DNA of 64,000 bases from Acidaminococcus fermentans (GCF_009696675.1 NZ_VULN01000005.1:85801-149800), one strand, 5' to 3'. Numbered from the stretch's first letter, positions 14,926 to 23,356 are shown. Numbers and translations are program-made. The notes: generated by a model not told the origin, from the sequence alone.

Positions 14926-15876
14926 CTAGTCCTGGTTCGGATTCCAACTGCTCCCCGAGTATTCCAAAGGATGGGCGTGGCTGAAGGAAGCACCGCAGCT
15001 GGGGCAGCCGGTTTCTCCGCAGTCATTGCAGTACAGGGCACCGCAGTTGCCGCATTCAAAGAGCACCGGGCTCTTTTCTTCCCCATTTTCGCTTTCACAG
15101 TACCCGCAGGTGTTGCTGTTGCTGCCGGCTTCCTGTTCCAGGGTCACTTCCACCTGACGGTCCAGTTCTTCCTGGCTGGGCGCTTTTTCCGCATATTCCG
15201 GGAAGACAATGGAGTTTTCCTTGAAGATGTGGACAAACACGTCATTGATGAATTCTTCCAGCAACTGGTAAGTCCGTTTGAAGGTGGCACAGGCATCAGC
15301 AGGAGCAGTGAAATGATCGGTGAGAGATTCGATTTCCTTGATGATGTCCCCGGCGGCAGAATGGTCCTTTTCCAGGTTCTGGATCAGGGTAAGGACTTCC
15401 AGGTTGGGCTGGGGATAGGACCGCATCAGCGGGAACACCAGCCGTTCTTCCCGGGCAAAATGTTCTTCCAGTTCGGTTTTCAGGGTGCCGTAGAGATGAT
15501 GGAGCCGGGTAAGCAGTTCCCCGTGGTGGACGAAATGGACAAGAAGGATCTTGTTCAGATCCGTTTCGATTTCTGCCATGTATTTCCGTTCATCCACATG
15601 GTGAGTGGCTTCCAGGTCCTGGAGCATGTCAGGGATGGAAAGGTTCTTGAACCGTTCCAGGGATTCCTGCTGGCTGCCGGTTTTAGCGCTGTGGGCGGCA
15701 ATGAATTCATTCAGGTCTGCCACCACCTTTTCCGCATCCAGATCCGTATTCTTCACAGCTTCTTCCAGAGGGATCCCCCCGCCGCAGCAGTAATCCAGGT
15801 GGAGTTCATTGAAAAAGGGAATGGTCTGGGGATAATCCCGTACAACGTCAGCCAAAGTATTCTTCACAGTAATCAT
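14926..15876 (-). CDS. ric: Ric/ScdA/YtfE di-iron protein for iron-sulfur cluster repair, with C-terminal zinc ribbon
   Basis: This 316-aa protein belongs to the RIC family, which repairs Fe-S clusters damaged by nitric oxide or oxidants. The N-terminal ScdA domain has HLDYCCGGG (residues ~26-34). The hemerythrin-like domain supplies metal ligands in HFVHHGELL, EEHFAREERLVFPL, LEKDHSAAGD and HIFKENSIVFPEY. The last ~60 residues carry repeated cysteine pairs (CGYC, CGNCGALYCNDCGETGCPSCG), a rubredoxin- or zinc-ribbon-like extension that typical YtfE proteins lack. A TATACT box lies upstream. A family-1 repeat follows the stop codon and may serve as the terminator. Confidence 0.92.
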   Translation of the reverse strand: MITVKNTLADVVRDYPQTIPFFNELHLDYCCGGGIPLEEAVKNTDLDAEKVVADLNEFIAAHSAKTGSQQESLERFKNLSIPDMLQDLEATHHVDERKYMAEIETDLNKILLVHFVHHGELLTRLHHLYGTLKTELEEHFAREERLVFPLMRSYPQPNLEVLTLIQNLEKDHSAAGDIIKEIESLTDHFTAPADACATFKRTYQLLEEFINDVFVHIFKENSIVFPEYAEKAPSQEELDRQVEVTLEQEAGSNSNTCGYCESENGEEKSPVLFECGNCGALYCNDCGETGCPSCGASFSHAHPLEYSGSSWNPNQD

Positions 15877-15980
15877 GGAACATTCCTCCCAATTTGTTTG
15901 GTGTTTGTTTGATGGTCTAAGTATAGTAGATTAGTAGAAATAATTCCGTTGCCATGACAACTGCATAGAGTAACTTATTC

Positions 15981-16247
15981 ATGTGCTTTTTCTTCTGCTT
16001 CATCAGCATGAAGATGTCTGTGGATGGGGTCCTCCGAGGGGCCGGCGATATGCAGATGTTCACCATCGCCAACTTGGTCAACTTAGGACTCCGGGTCAGC
16101 CTAGCCATGGCCCTGGCCCCCCGCTTCGGCCTCCCCTTCGTCTGGTACGTCGTCTCCCTGGGCTGGCTGGCCAATTTCCTGCTTTCTGGCTGGGAATATC
16201 GGCGAGGAAAGTGGAAGGGAAAGAAAATGGATCCGTCGATCAGATGA
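15981..16247 (+). pseudogene. MATE-family efflux pump remnant (C-terminal part only)
   Basis: The plus strand keeps about 88 codons matching the last part of a MATE transporter: VDGVLRGAGDMQMFTIANLV, LRVSLAMALAPRFGLPFVWY, SLGWLANFLLSGWEY and KWKGK. The first ten helices are missing, and the region just upstream is the Ric promoter. It is the only plus-strand coding trace in this part of the window and is almost certainly a decayed gene. Confidence 0.75.
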
Positions 16248-16294
16248 ATAGCTGGAAGGGATCTGTCCGGTTCCGACAGCGTCTTGCTTCCTTT

Positions 16295-16858
16295 CTACCC
16301 TCCATAGACTATTACGCCCAGAACAGCGGAAGCCAAGATCAGCCCAACGGGTGAAAGCTTCTTTTTCATAGCCCGCTGGTAACCCCTTTTTCCCAAAATC
16401 AGGCCAAGAATCACAAAAAGTGCCTGGAACGCCTGTTGGGGCTGCTTCCCTTGGCCGAGGCAATGCTGGAAGGTCATATAGAGGCCAGTCGCCAGCACGA
16501 TACCCGTCACGCAGGGTTTCATCCCTCGCAAAAGACTCTGGATATATCGGTTGTCCAGCAGGTGATGGAGTATTGCCGTAACCAGAATGATGATCAGGAA
16601 CGAAGGCAGGACAACGGCGGCTGTCGCGGTGATGGCTCCCAGAAAGCCTCCCTGGCTGCTTCCTACATAAGTCGCCAGATTGACCATAATCGGTCCCGGG
16701 GTACTTTCACTGACGGCAATCATATAGGTCAGCATGTCGTCATTCAGCCAGCCGTAGGACAGGACGACGTCCCGGATCAGAGGGATCGCACCATATGCAC
16801 CTCCGAAGGCAAAACATCCGACTTTCAAAAATCCTGCAAATAAATCCAGATAGATCAT
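16295..16858 (-). CDS. ChrA-family chromate/anion transporter, second half-size subunit
   Basis: This 187-aa membrane protein is a single CHR domain. It carries the family motifs FGGAYGAIPLI near residue 18 and ESTPGPIMVNLATYVG near residue 50, and four to six hydrophobic helices. Short-chain ChrA proteins come as adjacent pairs whose products are thought to insert in opposite orientation and work together. It overlaps the first ChrA gene by 4 nt (ATGA) and is the last gene of the ArsR-ChrA-ChrA operon. Chromate export is the family activity; the physiological anion here is unknown. Confidence 0.9.
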   Translation of the reverse strand: MIYLDLFAGFLKVGCFAFGGAYGAIPLIRDVVLSYGWLNDDMLTYMIAVSESTPGPIMVNLATYVGSSQGGFLGAITATAAVVLPSFLIIILVTAILHHLLDNRYIQSLLRGMKPCVTGIVLATGLYMTFQHCLGQGKQPQQAFQALFVILGLILGKRGYQRAMKKKLSPVGLILASAVLGVIVYGG

Positions 16859-17439
16859 TTTCCGCCACCACCTTCTTGATGGGATGGCGCCTGCAGCCTG
16901 GAAACTGCCAGACTGATTCCTGCTGCCAGGAGCATCAGCCGGATGGAAGAAATCGGTAGACTAAAGATATCGCTGCAGAGCATGGCCAAACAGGAACCCA
17001 GGAGGATGCCCCGTGACAGCCACGTCCTGGCGCCTTTTCTCAGCATCATCATGGCTGCCTCCAAAATCAAAAGCCCCACAGCGATTTTGATTCCCTGGAA
17101 TGCGGCAGCCAGCAGTTTCCACGTAAAGAAATCATACAGGAACAGCGAAGCGGCCAAAATGACCAGAAAAGGAGGGACGACGATGCCAAAAGTAGCTGCA
17201 AAAGCTCCCGCCAATCCGGCCTGCTTATATCCGATAAAGGTGGCACAGTTGATGGCGATGGGACCGGGCGTAGATTCTGCAATTACGGTAATATCCATCA
17301 GTTCCTCATGGGTGATCCAGTTCTTTTCTTCCACACAGCTGTGCTCGATCATGGAAATCATGGCATACCCGCCCCCAAAGGTAAACAGTCCGATTTGGGC
17401 AAAAGTCAAAAACAAATCCCTGAGCTGATTCTGGTTCAT
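16855..17439 (-). CDS. ChrA-family chromate/anion transporter, first half-size subunit
   Basis: This 194-aa single-domain CHR protein has FTFGGGYAMISMIEHSCVEE and AESTPGPIAINCATFIGYK in the expected places, followed by hydrophobic helices such as GIVVPPFLVILAASLFLY. It pairs with the next gene to form a heteromeric transporter. Its start overlaps the stop of the ArsR gene by 4 nt, so the sensor and both transporter halves are translationally coupled. Confidence 0.9.
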   Translation of the reverse strand: MNQNQLRDLFLTFAQIGLFTFGGGYAMISMIEHSCVEEKNWITHEELMDITVIAESTPGPIAINCATFIGYKQAGLAGAFAATFGIVVPPFLVILAASLFLYDFFTWKLLAAAFQGIKIAVGLLILEAAMMMLRKGARTWLSRGILLGSCLAMLCSDIFSLPISSIRLMLLAAGISLAVSRLQAPSHQEGGGGK

Positions 17440-17759
17440 GCTTTTTTCCCCCGATATTCACATTGGCAGGCTTTTTGCTCACGGTCCACCTGCAGAGAAT
17501 CCCTCCGCATCTGTTCCACCTGCTCCGCCAGGAAGTCAATGGCTTCTTGGTCCGGCAGATAGTGCATATGATAGCCGTACTTTTCTCCATAGACCAAACC
17601 TGCTTCCCTCATGATCTTCAAATGCTGTGAAATGGCCGATTCCGAGATCCCGAACTTTTTGGAAAGAGACCGGACGCAGTGCTTCCTTTCCAAAAGTGCC
17701 TGATAGATCTTCAGCCGCATGGGTTCTCCCAGTGCCTTCAATATACGGTCAAGTTCCAT
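17436..17759 (-). CDS. ArsR-family repressor of the chrA pair
   Basis: This 107-aa winged-helix protein starts MELDRILKALGEPMRLKIYQ and has the recognition helix SESAISQHLKIMREAGLVYG, typical of ArsR/SmtB repressors that release DNA on binding metal or oxyanion. Candidate ligand residues are Cys in RKHCVRSL next to the DNA-binding helix and CQCEY at the C-terminus. It is first in an operon with the two ChrA genes. Two copies of AGTATTTACT lie upstream and fit an ArsR operator. Confidence 0.9.
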   Translation of the reverse strand: MELDRILKALGEPMRLKIYQALLERKHCVRSLSKKFGISESAISQHLKIMREAGLVYGEKYGYHMHYLPDQEAIDFLAEQVEQMRRDSLQVDREQKACQCEYRGKKA

Positions 17760-17779
17760 AATTCCGCCTTCTTTGATTT

Positions 17780-17824
17780 AGTATTTACTTAAATATAACA
17801 GATTATTTTAATTTAGTAAATACT
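17780..17824 (-). promoter_or_regulatory. Paired palindromic operator upstream of the ArsR-ChrA operon
   Basis: AGTATTTACT at 17780-17789 and AGTAAATACT at 17815-17824 are each palindromic and are inverted copies of each other, 35 nt apart centre to centre. Flanking bases (TTTAGTATTTACT versus TTCAGTATTTACT on the opposite strands) match too. The AT-rich region between them would hold the promoter. The spacing and symmetry suit binding of two ArsR dimers. Confidence 0.7.
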
Positions 17825-17872
17825 GAATTAGTTTTTAATCCCTCTGAAAGGCCGTAAGGTACAGGAGATGTG

Positions 17873-18114
17873 CCCAGATACGCGAAAGCAGCGGATTTTG
17901 GCTGGGGCATAGTACAAAGACGTACATGCCACAGTCAAAATCCGTTGCTGACAAAGTAGATGGGTGCATGTCCCATGGATTCCGGCCAGGCGCACGAGAT
18001 GGGTCCAGATGCGCGAAAGGGGAGATTTTGGAGTTGGGCATAATACATGGAAGTATATGCCCGGCTCCAAAATCTCCCCTGACAAAGCAGATGGGCTCAT
18101 CTCGTGCGCCTGGG
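17873..18114. repeat. Covarying palindromic repeat, family 1, double-module copy B
   Basis: Two modules lie in tandem. Module 1 has the stem AGCGGATTTTGGCTG / CAGTCAAAATCCGTTG with the core GGCATAGTACAAAG-ACGTACATGCC. Module 2 has GGGGAGATTTTGGAG / CTCCAAAATCTCCCC with core GGGCATAATACATGG-AAGTATATGCCC. An outer stem around module 2 joins GGCGCACGAGATGGG and CATCTCGTGCGCC. Stem sequences differ from copies A and C but stay paired. The end motif GGTTATGCGTC contains the stop codon of the threonine aldolase gene. Confidence 0.85.
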
Positions 18115-19149
18115 TTATGCGTCGGCGATGTCGGCGACAAGCGCCTCCACCTCCCCCTCCTCCGTACTCCAGGAGGTGCAGAAGCGGACTACCAACCGGC
18201 CGTCTTCCAGGTTCCCTTCTTTTTCAAAGACATATTTTTGGGCCAATTTTTCCGCCTGTTCCGGAGTGAGGACCACAAACTGCTGGTTGGTGGGACTGAC
18301 CACGTATTCAGGAATCCCCTTCTGCCGGAAGGCTTCCCTGATCCGAAGGGCAAAGGCATCCGCCCGGGCAGCCAGTTTGAAATACAGGCCATCCCGGAGC
18401 AGAGTATAGAACTGAAGGCCCAGAAGCCAGCCTTTGGCCAGGACGGCTCCGCTCTGTTTCATATGGGCCTTGAACCGGCGGACAGCTTCCGGATGAGTAA
18501 GGACCAGCGCTTCCCCAAAGAAGGCGCCGCATTTGGTGCCGCCCAAGTAAAAAGCGTCCGTAAGCTGGGCCAAATCCGGCAGGGTCAGGTCATTGTCCGG
18601 AGCAGCCAATCCATAGGCCAGCCGGGCTCCGTCTACAAAGAGAGCCATCCCATATTTCCGGCAGACTTCTGAAATGGCGGTAAGTTCCGCTTTGGAATAC
18701 AGGGTGCCGTATTCAGTGGTGAAAGAAATATAGACCATTGAAGGCCGAGTGAGCCATTCCGGTTCACCGGCATCATAATAGGACCGGACTTCCTGTTCAA
18801 TCTGGGCGGCGGTGATTTTCCCGTCTTTCTGGGGCAAAGCCAGGATCTTGTGGCCGGTATTTTCGATAGAAGCACATTCATGGCCATTGATGTGACCGGT
18901 GGAAGCGCAGACCACACTGTCACATGAGCTCAGAAAGGCCGCGATGGTCACCAGGTTCACCTGGGTGGCTCCTGGGAAGAAATACACTTTGCCCTGGGGA
19001 CACTGGCACAAGTCCAGGATCATTTTTTCTGCCTTGTCACACCATTCATCGGTACCATAACCGCTGAACTGGGTATCGTTGGTACGGACCAGGGCTTCCA
19101 GGATGTTGAGATGGGCCCCGTGGTTGTAGTCATTGTTGAATCGGATCAT
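18115..19149 (-). CDS. ltaE: Low-specificity L-threonine aldolase family (PLP-dependent)
   Basis: This 344-aa fold-type I PLP enzyme should cleave threonine or allo-threonine to glycine and acetaldehyde. Visible blocks are MIRFNNDYNHGAHLNIL at the start, FFPGATQVNLVTIAAFL, TGHINGHECASIENTGHK, FVDGARLAYGLAA, and the PLP-lysine loop YLGGTKCGAFFGEAL. The ATG at 19149 has GGAGGACTT upstream. The C-terminus ends ...ADIADA with the stop inside a family-1 repeat. A weak promoter with TAGAAT lies just upstream. No linked pathway genes are adjacent. Confidence 0.9.
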   Translation of the reverse strand: MIRFNNDYNHGAHLNILEALVRTNDTQFSGYGTDEWCDKAEKMILDLCQCPQGKVYFFPGATQVNLVTIAAFLSSCDSVVCASTGHINGHECASIENTGHKILALPQKDGKITAAQIEQEVRSYYDAGEPEWLTRPSMVYISFTTEYGTLYSKAELTAISEVCRKYGMALFVDGARLAYGLAAPDNDLTLPDLAQLTDAFYLGGTKCGAFFGEALVLTHPEAVRRFKAHMKQSGAVLAKGWLLGLQFYTLLRDGLYFKLAARADAFALRIREAFRQKGIPEYVVSPTNQQFVVLTPEQAEKLAQKYVFEKEGNLEDGRLVVRFCTSWSTEEGEVEALVADIADA

Positions 19150-19222
19150 GATAAGTCCTCCCTGAAAAGATGATTTACCCCTTGATTCTATCATAAATCC
19201 AGCCCTTTGTCCTAAATCCCTT

Positions 19223-19368
19223 AAAAGACGTCAGAACCGGCCCTCACGGGCCTCTCAGAAGGCAGACGTCAGCTTTGTCCGATGCAGATGCAAGTTTCCA
19301 GCCTGTCCATAGCCAACAAGCTGACATCCGAAATCTGTAGGCCTCCGGCCGTGTCTGACGTCTTTTTT
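19223..19368. repeat. GACGTCAG palindromic repeat (family 2), copy 1
   Basis: About 145 nt bounded by AAAGACGTCAGA and TCTGACGTCTTTTTT, with an inner GGCAGACGTCAG and AGCTGACATC pair. Its middle aligns with the copy at 25.6 kb in the opposite orientation (shared GGCAGACGTCAG, TTTGT, CCAA, GCTGAC). On the plus strand it ends in a T-run, so it could double as a terminator. No gene lies in it. Confidence 0.75.
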
Positions 19369-19401
19369 CTCCCTCGATTTTTTCCCTGAGACCAGAGTAG
19401 G

Positions 19402-19594
19402 TCAGATGCGCGAATACGACAAAGCAGATGGGTGCATATCCCGCGAATCTCGGCCGGGACACAAGAAGGGTCCAGATGCGCGAAAGCGAGAGATTTGGAT
19501 TGTGGCATAGTACATAGGCGTACATGCCGCAATCCAAATCTCCCGCTGACAAAGCAGATGGGCCCTTATTGTGCCCCGATGTTATGCGTTAGCC
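19402..19594. repeat. Covarying palindromic repeat, family 1, complete copy C
   Basis: The inner stem joins GAGAGATTTGGATTG to CAATCCAAATCTCCC around the core GGCATAGTACATAGG-CGTACATGCC. The outer stem joins GGGACACAAGAAGGGTCC to GGGCCCTTATTGTGCCCC. The boxes CGCGAAAGC and CTGACAAAGCAGATGGG are as in copy A. The end motif GTTATGCGTTAGCC stops 2 nt before the guaA stop codon. Confidence 0.85.
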
Positions 19595-19596
19595 GC

Positions 19597-21141
19597 TTAC
19601 TCCCATTCGATGGTCGCCGGCGGCTTGCTGGTAATATCGTAGACCACACGGTTTACCCCGGGGACTTCGTTTACGATTCTTCTGGAAACGATGTCCAGCA
19701 CGTGGTAGGGAATGTGGGACCAGTCAGAGGTCATGCCATCGGTGCTGTTGACGGCACGAAGAGCGATGGTGTTGCTGTAGGTCCGGAAGTCACCCATGAC
19801 ACCGACACTGCGAATGTTGGGGAGACAGGCGAAATACTGCCAGATGGACCGGTCCAGACCGGCTTTGGCGATTTCTTCCCGGAAAATAGCATCGGCTTCC
19901 CGGACGATGTGGAGCTTTTCTTCGGTGACTTCGCCCAGGACACGGATGGCCAGGCCAGGACCCGGGAAGGGCTGGCGCCATACCAGTTCAGAGGGAATGC
20001 CCAGTTCTTCGCCTACGGCACGGACTTCATCCTTGAACAGTTCCCGGAGGGGTTCGATGAGGCCCAGTTTCATGTCTTTGGGCAGGCCGCCTACATTGTG
20101 GTGGCTCTTGATGGTGGCAGAGGTGCCGGTACCTCCGGATTCCACCACGTCAGGATAAATGGTCCCCTGGACCAGGAAGTCCACGTGACCGATCTTTTTG
20201 GATTCTTCTTCGAAGACCCGGATGAATTCTTCCCCGATGATCTTCCGTTTCTTTTCAGGGTCGCTGACACCTTTCAGTTTGCTGAGGAAACGGTCCTGGG
20301 CGTTGACCCGGATCAGGTTCATATCAAAATCCCGTTTAAAGACCTGTTCCACCTGGTCTCCTTCATCCTTCCGCAGGAGACCGTGATCCACGAACACGCA
20401 GGTGAGCTGTTTGCCCACAGCCTTGTGGACCAGGACGGCGGCCACGGAGGAATCCACCCCGCCGCTCATGGCGCAGAGTACGTTCTTGTCCCCTACCTTT
20501 TCCCGGATTTCCCGGATCTTGTTCTGTGCAAAGGAAGACATGGTCCAATCCCCGGACAGATTGCAGATATTGAACAGGAAATTGGAGAACATCTGCTTGC
20601 CAAAGGGAGTGTGCATCACTTCCGGATGGAACTGGACGCCGTACAGTTTCTTTTCCTCATTCTGCATGGCAGCGATGGGACATTCTTCCGTCTGAGCAAT
20701 GACCGTAAAGCCTTCTGGTGCTTTTTCCGCATAGTCCTGATGGCTCATCCAGCATACATTGTTCTTTTCCAGACCGGAGAAGAGACGGGTTTCGTTGTCC
20801 AGGGATACAGCGGTCTTGCCGTATTCCCCGCTGCCGGCATGGGCCACTTTGCCGCCCAGAGCCTTGGTCATAAACTGATCCCCGTAGCAGATACCCAGGA
20901 CAGGGATGCCCATTTCGAAGATGCCCTCATCCACGCTGGGGGTATTTTCCGCATAGACACTGTTGGGACCGCCGGACAGGATGATGGCCTTGGGATTCTT
21001 GGCTTTGATCTTGTCCAGGGTATAATTGTAAGGAATGATTTCGCAGTACACACCGCATTCACGAACTCGTCTGGCAATCAGCTGGCTGTACTGTGCGCCG
21101 AAGTCAACAACCAGGACAACCTCATGCTGTAAATTATCCAT
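19597..21141 (-). CDS. guaA: GMP synthase (glutamine-hydrolysing)
   Basis: GuaA aminates XMP to GMP with glutamine and ATP, the last step of GMP synthesis. The 514-aa protein has the complete two-domain layout: glutamine amidotransferase with [16 protein letters not shown], the nucleophile in GICYGDQFM, and the HPE region [13 protein letters not shown]; then the PP-loop ATP pyrophosphatase with [18 protein letters not shown]; and the C-terminal dimerisation part ending [14 protein letters not shown] precedes the ATG, and a strong promoter lies in the gap to uraA. Confidence 0.98.
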   Translation of the reverse strand: MDNLQHEVVLVVDFGAQYSQLIARRVRECGVYCEIIPYNYTLDKIKAKNPKAIILSGGPNSVYAENTPSVDEGIFEMGIPVLGICYGDQFMTKALGGKVAHAGSGEYGKTAVSLDNETRLFSGLEKNNVCWMSHQDYAEKAPEGFTVIAQTEECPIAAMQNEEKKLYGVQFHPEVMHTPFGKQMFSNFLFNICNLSGDWTMSSFAQNKIREIREKVGDKNVLCAMSGGVDSSVAAVLVHKAVGKQLTCVFVDHGLLRKDEGDQVEQVFKRDFDMNLIRVNAQDRFLSKLKGVSDPEKKRKIIGEEFIRVFEEESKKIGHVDFLVQGTIYPDVVESGGTGTSATIKSHHNVGGLPKDMKLGLIEPLRELFKDEVRAVGEELGIPSELVWRQPFPGPGLAIRVLGEVTEEKLHIVREADAIFREEIAKAGLDRSIWQYFACLPNIRSVGVMGDFRTYSNTIALRAVNSTDGMTSDWSHIPYHVLDIVSRRIVNEVPGVNRVVYDITSKPPATIEWE

Positions 21142-21178
21142 ACTCTGCCTCCCTTTGGTAGTTTGTAATATTTAAAAC

Positions 21179-21207
21179 AGTATACTATAAATCGCCGTTT
21201 CTTTCAA
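21179..21207 (-). promoter_or_regulatory. guaA promoter
   Basis: The minus strand reads TTGAAA, 17 nt, then TATACT, close to the vegetative sigma consensus. It starts about 40 nt upstream of the guaA ATG. No guanine riboswitch is evident in the short leader. Confidence 0.8.
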
Positions 21208-21219
21208 TTCCAAATCCGA

Positions 21220-22488
21220 TTATTTTTCGTTGGACAGGCCCAATTTTTCGAAAATCAGAAAGGCCAGGCTGGTCAGGATGGCTACCACCGTTGCCAGGCC
21301 CATGCCTTTCAGCTGGACGGGCCCGATGTGGACCGCTGCCCCGGAAAGACCGCTGATCATGGTCACGGCTGTGAGGATCAGGTTCTTGGGCTGGGTAAAG
21401 TCCACTTTCCGTTCCACCATCATCCGGAGGCCGGACGCTGCAATAAAACCGAACAATAAGATGCAGACGCCCCCCATCACCGGGGTGGGGATTCCGTGGA
21501 TCACCGCAGCGATCTTCCCGATGAAGGAAAACAGGATGGCGAAAATGGCTGCGCCGCCGATGACCCAGGTGCTGTACACCCCGGTAATGGCCATGACCCC
21601 CATGTTTTCCCCGTAGGTAGTATTGGGAGTGGACCCCAGGAGCCCGGAGAGCACGTTGGAAAGACCATCCGCCATAAGGGACCGGTGGAGCCCGGGATCC
21701 TTGATCAGGTCACGTCCTACAATGTCGCTGGTGACGAACAGATGCCCCAGATGTTCCGCCAGCACCACAAACAGGGCGGGCAGGATCATCATGATGGCGG
21801 ACACATTGAACCGGGGCTGGTAGAAGGTGGGGAAAGAGAACCAGGCGGCGGTTTCCACCGCAGAGAAGTTCACCACACCCATGAACCAGCTGAGGACGTA
21901 GCCGGACACCACCCCGATAAGGATGGGGATGATGGCGATGAATCCCCGGCCCAGGACGGTGGCCAGGATGGTCACAATCAGGGTGAACATGGAAATGGTC
22001 ATGGCCTGACCGTTGGTCATCCCCTGGACCGGATCCACGAAGCCGCTCATGTTGAGAGCCAGGGGCGCCAGTTCCAGACCGATGATGGCCACAATGGACC
22101 CCATGGCCGCGGGCGGAAACAGCACATCGATCCAATCCGTGCCGATTTTCTTTACCATAAGGCCGATCAGGATGAAGCAGAGGCCGAAGGCAATGAAGCC
22201 TCCCTGGGCGTCTCCATAGGTCATCCCCGGGGTAGCGCACACCGCCAGCACAGGGGAAATGAAGGCGAAGCTGGAGCCCAGATAGGCCGGGAGCTTCCAT
22301 TTGCAGATAGTCAGATACAGCAGGGTGCCCACCCCGTTCATAAACAGGGCGGTGGCAGGGTCCACGTGCAGGAGAAAAGGCACCAGTACGGTGGAACCGA
22401 ACATGGCAAACAGATGCTGCAGGCTCAGAGGGATGGTTTCCAGGACCGGAAGCTTTTCTTCCACGTGGATGATTCGTCGTTCTTCCAT
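21220..22488 (-). CDS. uraA: Uracil/xanthine permease, NCS2 family
   Basis: This 422-aa inner-membrane proton symporter belongs to the UraA/PyrP/PbuX family. It starts near LQHLFAMFGSTVLVPFLL, includes YLGSSFAFISPVLAV (transmembrane 3 substrate strand), LAEHLGHLFVTSDIVGRDL with the conserved Glu of helix 8, and STPNTTYGENMGVMAITGVYS with the helix 10 signature. About 14 hydrophobic stretches are present. The Gly-Glu-His pattern is more like uracil than xanthine carriers, but placement next to guaA leaves a purine substrate open. GGAGTC precedes the ATG. Confidence 0.9.
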   Translation of the reverse strand: MEERRIIHVEEKLPVLETIPLSLQHLFAMFGSTVLVPFLLHVDPATALFMNGVGTLLYLTICKWKLPAYLGSSFAFISPVLAVCATPGMTYGDAQGGFIAFGLCFILIGLMVKKIGTDWIDVLFPPAAMGSIVAIIGLELAPLALNMSGFVDPVQGMTNGQAMTISMFTLIVTILATVLGRGFIAIIPILIGVVSGYVLSWFMGVVNFSAVETAAWFSFPTFYQPRFNVSAIMMILPALFVVLAEHLGHLFVTSDIVGRDLIKDPGLHRSLMADGLSNVLSGLLGSTPNTTYGENMGVMAITGVYSTWVIGGAAIFAILFSFIGKIAAVIHGIPTPVMGGVCILLFGFIAASGLRMMVERKVDFTQPKNLILTAVTMISGLSGAAVHIGPVQLKGMGLATVVAILTSLAFLIFEKLGLSNEK

Positions 22489-22637
22489 GGATCATGACTC
22501 CTTTTTTCTTTTCATTTCTTTTATTTTACCATATCCGGCAGGGAAGAAGGAAGGAATGTTGGTACATTCCGGGGGCCGCCCGGCCTGCGGCCCTCCAGGG
22601 TTCATACGGTTTTCCCGGAATCTCCGGAAGCTGAAAA

Positions 22638-22665
22638 AAGGACTGTTGCTTATGCAACAGTCCTT
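22638..22665 (-). terminator. Terminator of the five-tRNA operon
   Basis: The arms AAGGACTGTTGC and GCAACAGTCCTT enclose a 4-nt loop 11 nt past tRNA-Leu and are followed by a T-run on the minus strand. Confidence 0.9.
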
Positions 22666-22675
22666 CAAATTTCAA

Positions 22676-22764
22676 TGGTGCCGGGGACCGGAATCGAACC
22701 GGTACGGAGATCACTCTCCGAGGGATTTTAAGTCCCTTGCGTCTGCCAGTTCCGCCACCTCGGC
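22676..22764 (-). tRNA. tRNA-Leu (anticodon TAA)
   Basis: A class II tRNA with long variable arm. The acceptor is GCCGAGG with CCCCGGC (one A-C mismatch), the D-arm contains GGCAGACGC, the anticodon loop is CTTAAAA, the T-arm contains CCGGTTCGATTCCGG, and the CCA is encoded. Confidence 0.95.
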
Positions 22765-22777
22765 GAAAAAGTTAAAT

Positions 22778-22851
22778 TGGAGGCGACGCCCAGAATCGAA
22801 CTGGGGATAAAGGTTTTGCAGACCTCTGCCTTACCGCTTGGCTACGTCGCC
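22778..22851 (-). tRNA. tRNA-Cys (anticodon GCA)
   Basis: The acceptor GGCGACG pairs with CGTCGCC, the anticodon loop is CTGCAAA, the T-arm contains CAGTTCGATTCTG, and the 3' end is encoded as TCCA. Confidence 0.95.
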
Positions 22852-22860
22852 ATATGAAAA

Positions 22861-22935
22861 TGGAGCGGAAAACGAGATTCGAACTCGCGACCCCCACCTT
22901 GGCAAGGTGATGCTCTACCACTGAGCTACTTCCGC
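22861..22935 (-). tRNA. tRNA-Gly (anticodon GCC)
   Basis: The acceptor GCGGAAG pairs with TTTCCGC, the D-arm reads GCTCAGTGGTAGAGC, the anticodon loop is TTGCCAA, the T-arm contains GAGTTCGAATCTC, and TCCA is encoded. Confidence 0.96.
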
Positions 22936-22943
22936 ATAAAGAA

Positions 22944-23019
22944 TGGTGCCTCAGCGCAGAATCGAACTGCGGACACAAGGATTTTCAGTCCTTTGCTCTA
23001 CCAACTGAGCTACCGAGGC
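22944..23019 (-). tRNA. tRNA-Phe (anticodon GAA)
   Basis: The acceptor GCCTCGG pairs with CTGAGGC, the D-arm reads GCTCAGTTGGTAGAGC, the anticodon loop is CTGAAAA, the T-arm contains GCAGTTCGATTCTGC, and ACCA is encoded. Confidence 0.96.
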
Positions 23020-23023
23020 AAAT

Positions 23024-23100
23024 TGGCGACCCAGGACGGACTCGAACCGACGATCTCCGCCGTGACAGGGCGGCATTCTAACCAACTGAACTACTGGGCC
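23024..23100 (-). tRNA. tRNA-Asp (anticodon GTC)
   Basis: The acceptor GGCCCAG pairs with CTGGGTC, the D-arm reads GTTCAGTTGGTTAGAAT, the anticodon loop is CTGTCAC, the T-arm contains CGGTTCGAGTCCG, and GCCA is encoded. It is first in the operon Asp-Phe-Gly-Cys-Leu. Confidence 0.96.
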
Positions 23101-23138
23101 GTTGTCAGGAAACACCCTCAGGTGCTGCCGACTTGATT

Positions 23139-23167
23139 AGTATACTGTATAGTAAGGAAAATGTCAA
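23139..23167 (-). promoter_or_regulatory. Promoter of the tRNA operon
   Basis: The minus strand reads TTGACA, exactly 17 nt, then TATACT, an almost perfect vegetative promoter 39 nt upstream of tRNA-Asp. Confidence 0.92.
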
Positions 23168-23356
23168 GGATAATTTAAGGCAATGGGAAATAAACTTCGC
23201 ATTGCCGTCGCCGGTCATCAGTCAACGGCGGTCGGAAGGAACCCGGGCAGCGGATTCCTTCGATTCAGATAAAACCATAGAGAACGCATCCTCCCATGGA
23301 CAAACAGCGACGGTATCAGGCTGTTTGCTGAGACTAGGGATACCAATTGCATGCAA

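Noticed and set aside
21142..21219. Guanine riboswitch ahead of guaA
   Set aside because: The leader after the promoter is only about 35 nt, too short for the aptamer.
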